Below are positions 15,401 to 27,400 of a stretch of 64,000 bases of DNA, piece by piece (position 1 is the first letter of the stretch; each line of letters opens with the position of its first letter). This DNA comes from Oreocharis arfaki. Its lineage: Eukaryota > Chordata > Aves > Passeriformes > Paramythiidae. The stretch is taken from positions 91,165 through 155,164 of the forward strand of contig VZRR01011459.1 of NCBI GenBank assembly GCA_013398015.1, given 5' to 3'. A program made the position numbers and the translations under genes. The notes under the pieces are model-generated. The model ran no database searches. It saw nothing but the letters and a program-made list of their open reading frames with translations, and had not been told where the DNA came from.

Positions 15401-18400
15401 GGCAGAATAACTTCCCTGAGTTCTGAAAATCGGGAAAAGGGGCCTGAGAAATCTCTGTTTGTCGGGGAATCTGGAATGCTGGAGGAGGTGTGTTCTTATC
15501 AGTTGGCAGGAAAGACGTCAGATTTTTTGTAGAAGTTGCCCTGTAGTTGCTTAAATTTTTTTCTTAAGGTTCTGTAAAGGCAAAATAAACTGCTGGCCCT
15601 GAATGAGAGAAAATCAACTATTTTTAAGCTGAAAAAAAATTTCATCTATTCAGTGGCAGCTCAGTGTGCAAGTCAGCTGTTGTGTCATGCAGCCAATGAA
15701 ACACTCCTCCCTAATAGTTTAAATTAAGGAAGAATTTTATTCAGGAGACTCAGCCAGGAGATTTGTAGGTTGTTATTTCTGCTGACAACCAAGCTGGTCT
15801 GTCCAGTTGAAGCCACTCTGGTAATAACTGGAGGTTGCAGTTGTCTGATTGCCCTTTGCTGCACCACATGAGGACGTTCAGGGACACTCCACTTGCACAC
15901 CAGTTCTGGTCTGCAGTCCTGGAGTGACAATTCATTTATTACCAAAAGGTTGCTTTTGCTGACAAGTGGCAGCAGTAAGTGACAAATGGGAAATTTGTCT
16001 GCAATGGTAAAAAAATCAGAATTTATGTCCAATTCTGCAGGGATGTATCCCCACATCTTTTTGTTCCTAAGTGTGTTTTATCTACTCGGTGATTTAAATT
16101 TACACATCTGCTCTGGGGAAACTTGAATGGTTTCTGGTCATTCTTTGCCTTCTGTGGAGTCATTGTTGCTGAAAAAAACACCCAAATTATTGGATAAATA
16201 GTGCTGAATGATTGGAACTCTTAAATGCTTTGAAGGCAAGTGACTACAGCTCTTAACTTAGGGCCAAATTTGCAGTGAAATTCAGTGATTTCTACAGGAA
16301 TTTCTGTCAGGCACGTTGGAAATTCTGGCCATACTGGTTCAGCTCCACTGTAAATCAGACATGACAAGGAGGGTGTGAGGATCAGGCAGCTGTTCAGAAT
16401 TCTTGGTTCCCTCCCCACCCCTGGCTGGATCATCCTGAGAGTTCTAATTCACCTTTAAATAGTCTTAGTAGTGCTTAATTACCTTCATTACACTTAATAA
16501 GAATAAATTGCAAGTGTTTGTACTTCTCCTTGCCCGTGTTCCCCATTAACCCCTCGTGGAGGTGCTGGGTGGGTCTCTCAGGTGCTGTAACAGGAGATGC
16601 TTTTGTGGTTTGCAGGTTTGTTTAATGCTTTTGATGAAAACAGAGACAATCACATAGATTTTAAAGAAATTTCCTGTGGGCTCTCAGCATGTTGCAGGGG
16701 ACCCTTGGCAGAGAGACAGAAGTGTAAGTATGCAAAATTTACCTGTTCATTTGGGAGGAGTTTTTCAGTTTGAACAATGAGGTTTAGTTGTTTTCACCTT
16801 TTGAGGTTTTTTTTTTTCCCTACTGAACAAGTTCGTGTCTGTGGAAGGTGACTTTCGAAGTTAAAAAAATAGAGGAATTTTAAAAATCAAGGTTTCCTTT
16901 TATAAAGGATGATTAAACCTGATTCTGTGTATTTTACAGCTTATCAGTAGTTTCGTATAAATTATCTAACTGGGAAAAACTACATTTCAGAAGTTATTTT
17001 TGCAGTGTTCTGCATTTTGATGCAGAAGTGTGTATCTCAATATTGAAAGTGCAAACACTTAGCTACTCATTATCTATAATAGAAAACAAATGTCCTATTT
17101 GATTGTCTTGTGGTAAATAGCATGTTGTGGCTTTTCACTGCCCAGTTCCCAGCTGGCTCCCTGCAAGGTTCCTGTGTTTTGAAACACTTTTTGTTCCCTA
17201 CTTCTCCAAAGCCATATTGTTGCAACTTCCAAGCTGTAATTCCCTGGGAATTTCTGGATGCACATATGTTCCCTGCTATGTCCCATCAGCAAACCCAGCA
17301 GAGGATTGCAGGGATCTGGGTGTGAGTGTATTAAACACAGCTGCTCCATTTCCTCACCTCCACACGTGCATCCCCCCCGTCAGAGCTGTCAGCACTAAAT
17401 CAGCTGCTCGGGACTCTGCAGGCTTAGGGGCTGTGAGGAAGAAAGAAAAATCCTTGTGGAGTGTTTCTAACAGCAAAGTCATTCCCTTTTCCCTCAGTTT
17501 GCTTCAAGGTGTTTGACGTGGACCGGGATGGGGTCTTGTCTCGCACCGAGCTCAAGGACATGGTGGTGGCACTCTTAGAGGTCTGGAAAGACAACAGGAC
17601 GGACAAAATACCTGTGAGTGGTGTCTGGGGGTTGATTTCCTTCTGTTTCCTGAGCCATCCTTCCAAAGGAGGAATGTGCATGATGTTTGGGTGGGGGTCA
17701 GTGAGGTACAGGCTTCCCTGAGCCCCTTGGCTGGGGGTGGGGACGAGTGGCTGTTCCCCTGCCCTGCAGAGCTGTGAGCTGCCCAAAGCACAAGGTTGGG
17801 TTATGATGTGTGTCCCTGAGCTGCCCAGAGCTCCAGGGTTTGTCCATAATGTGTGTTCTTTCATATAAAGAAAGGTACAAAAGCACAGCTCTTTTGTCTG
17901 GCAGCCCTTGGTTTGAATTTCTGAGAGTTCCCAGCGTCTCTTACAGTTTTATTTTTATTCTGAGCACATTCTGCTGGGAGACTTTAACTCTGCTTTCTGA
18001 TCCTTTTTTTGAAGGAGTTGGACATGGGTTTGTCTGAAATTGTAGAAGATATTTTGCGTATGCATGATAACACAAAGGTAGGAATTTGCTCTTCTTTCCT
18101 TGTCATTTTCATACCCCAGTATCTTCAGTTTATTTATAAGGAAGTAAAACCTTGTGCTTTCTTTAGAGCAGAGATGTGTCAATAAAAGAATCTTTTTTCA
18201 AGAAATGTCAGTTTTCCATTAAAATTTACTGCGTTGTTCTGTGAAAGAAAGAACATGCTTGAATTTTATAAGCCATTTTAATACATGAAGCTAAACCCAA
18301 AATGCATAACCAGATGAAATTAATTGGAAGCCTCCACTGTTTGCAAGGCTCTGCTGTACATAACTAACACCAGTTTTAAATCTGATGCTTGACTTCTGTT

Positions 18401-21400
18401 CTGGAGAAACTGTTCTTTGTTTCCTGTTAAAATTGATCTTAAGAGAGAGTGCATGAGTTTATCTTATATTTTATGCTGTCTCAAGACATTATCCTCTCAT
18501 GGAGGCATCTGTCATGACACAACAAAAAGCCTTGGTAGTTTATATTGTGCTTTAAATTTAGCTGGGTGTAAATCTGTAATTATCTGTAATTCTCCTCCTT
18601 GCTCTTTGGAGATAGGAAATTTGGAGATATCCACAAACAATATTGTGGAAGTTGCTTCCATTATTTCATCCTTTGCTTCACTAATTGGGAAGAGTGTCTG
18701 GAAACGATAAATAATTTATGAAGAACTGTAAAGAATGTCTAGAAATGTTTAATTACTTGTTTGAATAGTTGTCTTGCCTGCTTGCACTCCAACAAAGTGG
18801 TGGGCAAATACTTTATTGTAATTCTTTAATTGCCAAAGCAGTGGAAATTGTGGCTTCTCTCTGTTTGATCCTTTGAGGTTTTTATTGTTTGGCTTCTTGA
18901 AAAAAGGGTAGTTTATAAGCAAGTGTACAGCAGTCTTGATTGCACAAAGAGTTAAAAAAGACCTCAGTCTTCAGAATGTCTTTGTAGTTGCATCGTCAGA
19001 GTAGTGCTGGAAAGAGCTGATGGTGCAGTAATTACATAAATTATTTAACCTCTTTTCGTGTGTTAGCTTTGACCTGGGTGAACTCTGGAGAAAATGGTCT
19101 GTAAGGAGAGGCAGAGTAACTGCCAGTGCTGTAAAATTGGCTCTGAATTCTATTGCCAGCTAAAAAAAAATCAGATTGATCCCTTCACTGAATCGAAGAT
19201 CCCTCTGCCATGGTCAGTGTTACACCACTGTGACCTGGCAGGTGATTAAGAATTAATGGGATTTGTGTTGTTGGGTGAGATCACAAGGGCTTGGTGATCC
19301 AAACTGGTTGTTCCCAGCCCTCGGAGGAGGATGGGGTGGGTGTGTGAGTGGATGCAGGTGATGGACACTGGATGTGAGTGATGGAGAGCAGCAGCAGAGG
19401 TTCCACACTCTGGAATGGTTCACCCTCTGTGCTCTCAGAGCTGTTTAATTCTCTAGGTTAACCCTCGTCACTTAAAACTGGAATTTTTTTCTTTCATTGG
19501 ATCAAAATTTATTTAAAAAGCGGTAGATGTCAATTTTTATCAAACCCCTGGTTTTGTATGAGACATCTAAGGAGCATTTTACCAGAACCAGGCTCATATT
19601 TTGGTGGTTTTTCCTTCCCCTTTCCTTCTCCTTCCAGCTGGGACACCTGACTCTGGAGGACTACCAGATATGGAGTGTGAAGAGTGCTCTTGCCAATGAA
19701 TTTTTAAATCTGCTTTTTCAGGTATGTTTAGGGGAAATCTAAGGTTGTAATTTACAGTAATTAACTGCTGAGCTTTCTGGATGGCCACGAAGTGCAGCAT
19801 CAGCATCTGTGTGCACAGGCTCCAGCTCTGGCTGTGCAGGAGGGGATGTGGGTTTGCAGCTCAGGGCTGCCTTGGCAGAATGATTCTCTCTTTGATTATT
19901 GTTCCTTGCAGTGCATGGAGATGCCTAAAGCCTCATCTGTTCGAGAGAGCCTGGTGCACTGTTCAGAAAATGAACAGAAATGTCGAGTGTATCAGCACTT
20001 ACACTTTCCATTAGACAAAGGCTGTGTTTTAAATGGGTTTCGTGGCAAATCTTTGCCAAGAAAGTAACCCAGGGAATGAGAAAAATCTCTAATTCTTTTC
20101 TCTTTACATTTTACAACCAGTTTCCCTTTACATTTTCTCTTAAGGCCCTCTAAGGTACCTCTCATTGCTTCCTTAATGAAGCAGTCCTTGAAAGCTGGGG
20201 TATCCTATCACTGTTCACTTGCAGAAGCTGAGGATTAAGTATGTGCTGAATTGGGTTTTAATTGAGCTTGAATTGGATTTTTCTAAATCCTTGAAAGCCA
20301 TATTTTAGCTCTGGCTCACTTTGTGCAGGAAAAAACCCTCAAAGAGTGTTTTCATGCACTGCAGTTTGTTCCTTACCTGTTTCCCATTGAGGTTGATACT
20401 TGGAGTTTAAACTATAATAATAATAATAATAATCCTAATTGGCCCATGACTACTTTATAAATTGCATTTTGAATGATACTTACCCAAGGGCTTCAGGAGT
20501 GACTGAGTGAGAGTATCCTGAGGCCACCAGCTACACCACAGCTGGAAAGAATAACACCAGAAAGTTCTTCAAATTCATTTTATCTCTAATTACATCAGGT
20601 TTGCTGAAGTTGCAACCTTCTCAAGAAGGGCTGTCTTTATTTTTGGCCTGTCTAGCATCAGATATCCCCTCATAACTAAATATTGATGAACTAACAAATA
20701 TCTCTGCGATCTTGACAAAGAATGAATGAAGATGTAATAAATCTGTCTTAATGCTGATTACACATCACCAGTGTTGCACATTGCTCATTGGGAGTCTCAT
20801 TTACAATATTTTTTTTTCTTCCTGGCATAGCTGCTGTATTTTCATTTTAGATTTTAATTTTATTTTTTTTTAATAACTTTATCACGTAAAGCACAGGGCA
20901 GAGTCTGCCATTGATTTATCTGGGCATTTATTTGAGGTGTCATGTGCCTCATCTGCAGACAGAAAAGCCAAATATTCTGAGTGGAAAGCTTGTCAACAAA
21001 TGGGTTTGTTTGCAGAGGGGTTAGTTTATCTGAAGAATCTCATTTTAGCTCAATGCTACCCAAATTTAAAAAGAAACACCAGACCCAGCTGTGTTGTGTG
21101 TGCTGGAAAATCTGTTGCTTCCCCCTGGCTAATGGCCTTTGTTTCATTCAGAATGTGAAATGGTCTCTCTCACTGTAATATAAATTTAAATAAGGCATCT
21201 TAGCAGTGATTAGAAATCTCCAGCTGAGATACAAATTGATGGCCTCAAAAGAGACATGAGGAGAAGACTGTAAATCATGGTGTGAGCAGCAAAACCATCT
21301 GGGGGAGTCGAGAGCTGCCCCTGCTCCCTGGAAGGTTCCTGTGGAGGCTCCTCACCCCCTGCCCAGCTTTACCCTCGTCACTCCCTGCCCAGCTTTCCCC

Positions 21401-24400
21401 TCCTCCCTCCCTGCCCAGCTTTCCCCTCCTCCCTCCCTGCCCAGCTTTCCCCTCCTCCCTCCCTGCCCAGCTTTCCCCTCCTCCCTCCCTGCCCAGCTTT
21501 CCCCTCCTCCCTCCCTGCCCAGCTTTCCCCTCCTCCCTCCCTGCCCAGCTTTCCCCTCCTCCCTCCCTGCCCAGCTTTCCCCTCCTCCCTCCCTGCCCAG
21601 CTTTCCCCTCCTCCCTCCCTGCCCAGCTTTCCCCTCCTCCCTCCCTGCCCAGCTTTCCCCTCCTCCCTCCCTGCCCAGCTTTCCCCTCCTCCCTCCCTGC
21701 CCAGCTTTACCCTCCTCACTCCCTGCCCAGCTTTACTGGGAAAGGAGTAACACAGGAGCCATGTGGCACTGGCTGGTACTGGGAGTAAAACCCCACTCAG
21801 GCCAGGCAGCTGCCCAGGAGATGGGGCCTTTTCCTTCTGGGTTCAGTTCAAAACCAAATAAAAAGAGAAAGAAAAATAGCCCCAGACATTGAGAGAATGC
21901 TCTGCACTTTGCAGAGTGGTTTTGGTTGGGTTGGTTGCTCTGCTTTGGACTTCTCCCTCAGCCTCTCCAGGGCTTGTTTCCCTTTTAGTCCCATCTAGAA
22001 CAGCTCATTCCCATGTTTTTTCCCTTTTAATTCTTTTTAACTTTTAGTTCATCCTCTTTCACTCTCCCAGCTCCTCCTTCCCTCTCTCCAGCACACCCGG
22101 ACATCCTGACTGTGAATCTGATCCATGTCAGTCCTGTGATGTCACAGCCTGAAAATGATGAAAACTGCTTTTCTCTTCAGCTTAATATTTGTCTTGGGGC
22201 AATTGACATTCTTGGTGCCTTTATCTTAGCAGTGGGAACAGGTTGGGAATCTCATAGCTCAAAAGACTTTTTTATTAGTGATTTATTCACATTTAGATAG
22301 TCTTGCTCCATTATTAAATGATAGAAAGTCTCATTTGAGTTGGTTTTTGCTTTTATTTGCCTGTTAATAAGAATTACTTCCTTTTTCCAGGTGTGTCACA
22401 TAGTTTTGGGACTGCGACCTGCCACCCCAGAGGAGGAAGGACAGATTATTAGGTGTGTGCTTTGCTCAGAAGCTTAAATGGCTTTCAGATCCACCTTTTA
22501 GTATTTTCATAAGGGCTGGAAGTTCCCTGTTTCAGCTAAAAATTCATGTTCTCTCTGTGCAGGGGCTGGTTGGAAAGAGAGAGCAGGTATGGCCTCCAGC
22601 CAGGGCACAACTGGTTTCTCATTGCTATGCCCTGGTGGCATCAGTGGAAAGAATATGTCAAATATGTAAGTAGAATAATAATAATAATAATCTATACTGA
22701 ATAAGTGATTGCTTGTATTTCTGGGTGTGTTGATGGAAAAAACAGTGTGGGGGAAATGACTGCTGAACCAATAATGCTCAGAATTGAGCAGCTCCTGTCT
22801 CTTGGTGGAAAATAATTGTTCTGCTGAATCATTGTTATGTGGGGAGCTTTGCACTGTAATTTCATTAAACTCTCATCTCTTTCATCATTCCTGCATCTCA
22901 AAATACTTTTTGAATAAAAACATGCTCACAAGAGCATTTCTTTCAAGTCTTCTGATCCATTTGATAACAAAGCTGCCCACTTTGGGTTTGACTTGGCTTG
23001 GGCCCCAAGTACACTCTGAATTTTCTGGACAAAGAGGGAAATTGGTGTAATTTGCTTTAGAGGCAATGATAAAAAATAGTCTGAATACCCAATCAAAGGA
23101 GTCCTACTAAAACCTTACAGTTACAGGGTGCTCTTTAAGACCCTTTCATTAAAATATTTAAGCTAAAGCACCACTATGATTTTTACAAAATAAAGGATGC
23201 TTAATAAATTTAATAAAATTCGATTGGGAATAAATATTATTTGCAAGCTAAACAAGTGAAATAAACCTCTCAAAAGAGTTTTTATATCCTCATGAGTAAT
23301 CATATAAGTATTTGATTTGTTTTATAAAAACAAATAGCTGAAAGTACTCAGAAAATTGCAGTGTGTGCATTAACTAACCGTGTAGTGACCGTTGTTGTCT
23401 GTGCACAATGAATTGGACAAATGAGGGTTTAAATGCCAGAAATGCCAGGTAATTTGATCTTTACCCTGGTCTAAGTGCTCAGATGTGCACAGGATTTCAC
23501 CCCTAATCCTTTGCATGATAGCACGAGGCCATTACTCACTGCACTTCTCGAGCAAAGGAAAAAAAACCCCAGAATTTCTGTGAAAATGCTGCAGGTTTGA
23601 GGAAAAAATGTGGTTTTTGTTGTTGTGCTTGCTCTTCTCATTTAACCATATGAACTTCAAATCTTCAAATATTTATGGTCTGTAATTATAGCTGTTTAAA
23701 ACCAGGTGTGTTTGTATGTATCTAGGTAGGGAAAATAATTGTGGAATCCTGATCCTGTGCAGAGTGGTTTATTTGGTTATTTTAACCATTTTGGGTGTTT
23801 ATTTCTGCTGATTTTTTATTGGTACATGTAGAAAGTGGTTTTTTCTTCAGCAAAGCTTGTGATGTGCAAAAGTGGTCACAGAATTGAATTTTTGGTGGCT
23901 GCTTTGACTGACATGTCTCTGATCTTGGCTCATAATTAACTTTTGTATTTATTCCCCCCTCTAGGATGCAAACCCTGTTGTGATAGAGCCTTCATCTGTC
24001 TTGAGTGGAGGTAAGAATTCCCTCGTAGCTGCTGCAGCCAATACCCCAGAACAGGGAGAAGACAAAATGGGAGGTCTTAATGGCTTCAGTGCACCAGAAG
24101 AAAAGTTTTCAGATAATATTTCCACTGCCTCAGAAGCCTCAGAGTCCACCAGCAGCAGTAAGCATCTTATTTCCTTGGAGGTTTAATGTAGAACAGCTTT
24201 TGGGAAAACTGCACACTGCATGGACCCCTCCAGCCAGAGACATAACACACTTTGGATTGCAGGATTTTTAGGATTGCCAGGATTTCTTAAAGATTTTTTT
24301 TAGTGTGTGGTGGCTAAACACAAAGTCTTGTTTACCAGCAGTTTATCTGGAATGCTGGGATTCGTTTCCAGGGTTGTTTTCAAGGTAATTTTTGTCCTGT

Positions 24401-27400
24401 CATTTATTTTCTGAGTGGGTTTTCCCCCCCACTTTCACATTAAGTTGTTTTAAGCTCCTATCTGGTTGATCCTATACTCTGCCATGCAATAAAAGAGGGA
24501 AGAAACAGCAAAAAACCATGAGGAGAAGCAGAGCTGTAGTTTTACAGGACATGTGGTTTAATTTGAATGATTTTGAGCAGATCATAAGAGCCATCTTGGT
24601 GAAAGAAGAGATTTTAGTCCTGATTTACAATGAGTTCTTGCGAGAATTGGAGATTTTTTTTCTTGTAAGGCAGCTGAAGGTTGCATCTGATATTTTAAAA
24701 TCATAGCTTCAGTTGAAATTAGATAAATTACTGTGATATTTTTGGGTATCAGGGTTGTGGGAAACAGAGGACAGAAAGAGAGACGAGTTTTAGCTTAAAG
24801 GTTCTTTCTTTTTATTTTAATTGAAATTTCCATTGTTTTCTGCATGACCAAAACAGCTTCTATGAGAATAAAAACACTGCTTTTTCAAGGAAAAATAAAA
24901 TAAGGCATTATTGGATATATCTTCAGGAGTTTGATGTTCAAACATTCAGACAACAACTAAATGCTCCCCACATTTGCTCCTGCAAAGCTGGTTAGGCTGT
25001 TTCAGAGCTGTGTTTGTGTAATCATGATGTAAAATATATCAAATATAATATAAAATCAGAAATCCCTTTCTGAGAGATAATATATTTATCTCTGGAGTTG
25101 GAAGAGTTGCATGTTTCACTGCAGGACGAAGGGCAGCAAACTTAAACAATCTTTTTTAAAAATAAGGATACAAGAGTGTAACTCATTCCTTTCTGGTTTA
25201 TGGGATCAGGAACTGAATTATTTCTGGTTTTTTTTCTCTTGCTTTGTGCTCAGATACTCTGTACCCTGGCACCCCAGGCTCTGAGGTGTGCTTTGCAAGG
25301 CAGCACAACACTTCAGACAATAACAACCAGTGTTTCCTTGGATCCAATGGGAATGCTCTGCTCCAGCTGAATCCCCAGAAACCAGGAGCTATTGATAACC
25401 AGCCCCTGGTCACACAGGAGCCAGTGAAGGTAAAGGCACCCAAGGCATGGCAATGGAGGAAAAGGGTATTTTAGCTCTCCTGTATCACAGCTCTTTTATG
25501 TTGGTTTTTTCAGCTGAATTCTGAATTAACACTGCTCTGTCACACAGCAAAATTTAGGTTTCTTACTCTTATTTTAAGAGGGAAAAACTGTGTTCTGCTT
25601 CTACAGCTACTCTGGTGTTTTGTGAGGAAAGAAACATTCAAAATGTTCTTGCAGTAACTTTACCAGTGGGAAAGGTATTTATGAAAAGACAGCTTGCAGC
25701 ATTAAATACTTTGTTCATCAAACACTTCAGTGTTTCCATCTAAATATGAATTTACTGCTGTTACAGAACAATATAGGAGAACAAACCTGACAGTTTTTGC
25801 AATATGAATGCAAATAAAACATGGAACACACACCAGCAGAATCAATGCTGAGCAGAGATGGGATTTTTCTATCTAAAGTTGTTGGAGTGGGTGACACAGG
25901 AGCAAAACACATGAATTTTACACTGCACAAGCTTTTAGACAAATAGTAAATAATGAGACTTGAACGTTAATTACTGTTACATTTAACTACCATCTCTCAG
26001 TGTGAAAAGCAGCTGCTAATTGTTACTTAGAAGTCTTTGAATAATTAAAGAGTGTTCTGTGGCCGTGTACTAATTTTTCCACTTGAGATGTGACAAAACC
26101 CCTCTCTTTTTCAAGGCTGCATCATTAACAATGGAGGGGGGAAGGTTAAAGAGATCTCCACAGCTGGTGGAGGGAAAGGACTATGTCATGGTGCCAGAAC
26201 CAGTCTGGAGAGCACTCTACCACTGGTATGGAGCAAACCTGTCCTTGCCCAGGCCGGTAAGTTGTGATTTTAGACACTTTTTAACAACCAAATTTGTCCA
26301 GTGGCACAAGGGAACCTCTTACAGTCACCTCCCACTTCATCCCGTGTCTGGAAGAGCAAACTGGGAAAAAGCAGCCTCCACACTGGGCCTGGGTGGAAAG
26401 CTGTGGCTGTTCAGCAGGAGGTTTGCAGCACAATCCCAGGGGATCCTGCAGCAGGGCAGAAGTGCTGCTCAGCTGCTGCTGTTTGCTGAAGCCCACAGAA
26501 GTAAACCTGAGGGCAGTTTAGAAGGCCTGGCATCAAAACACTCATCTTTAAAAGCTGAGATACAGTTAAAAAGCTATAAAATGAGAAGTGGGACACGTGC
26601 AGCTCTGGAAGCCTGTTCTTCTCTCTGACAATTCCATGAAGTGGGGGGAAGGCAACAATTGCTCCTTCAGATTCAGCATCACAGAAACACAATGTGCAGA
26701 GTTTGGGGAAGAGCTCACAAGCAGATGGCAATAGGTGAGTCCAGGGAGGAGAACAGGCCAAGACTTTTCTCTGTCAGAATGGCTGCTCAGGAGCTCTTGG
26801 GAGCTGGAGCTGCAGGAATTTGGTCACTTGGAAACGTTGAGACCTTTTTCTTCAGTTTCTCTTGAGCGTATTTATTCCACAGAGTGGTTGGTTTGTTCTG
26901 TGTCAGGTAGTCTCTTGTAGGAGATGCACTTAAAAAAAAAAGGCTGTGAGGGGATTTTTGTGGTGGTAGCAATAGATATTTGGTGGTTGGTGTCACAAAT
27001 ATTCAGTGTCACAGATGGGAGAGGATTATCTCTTATGATTTTTGACAATTTGGTCTGTTGGCTCTAGTGCAGACAATTATTTTACAGGGAAAAATCACTG
27101 GCTTCTTACCTCCTCCCACACATTCTCCATGGAAACAAACACCTTTCATGATCCAGAAAAGGCCACATCACTTTATACACAAAGTAGTGTGCTTTTTTTT
27201 CTCAGAAAATGTCATCAGCATTGTTTTTGTTGTAGCTGCAGTTTAATACTGTTGCACTTCAGTGTGGTACATTCCTTCCCACAGCTTGAGCTGTTTTCTT
27301 CTGCTTCACATGGTCACAAAAAGAGTGAACATTCCTTCCATTTCTGTTTGCGTATTTGGGCAGATCTAGGTGGCAAAATCTTTGTAGAAATGGTGGCTGA

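Larger units (their letters stand above)
19722..22390 (+). other. USP32: USP32 intron 10
   Basis: 2.7-kb intron with a TAA microsatellite (20413-20437) and a large 26-bp minisatellite (21357-21735). No gene seen. Confidence 0.8.

Noticed and set aside
21357..21735. Regular repeats as a possible CRISPR array
   Set aside because: The units are head-to-tail with no spacers, and the genome is a vertebrate.
21282..21892. Long Pro/Leu/Ser open frames and an antisense Gly/Arg/Glu frame
   Set aside because: They are translations of the 26-bp minisatellite, open in all frames because the unit lacks stops.
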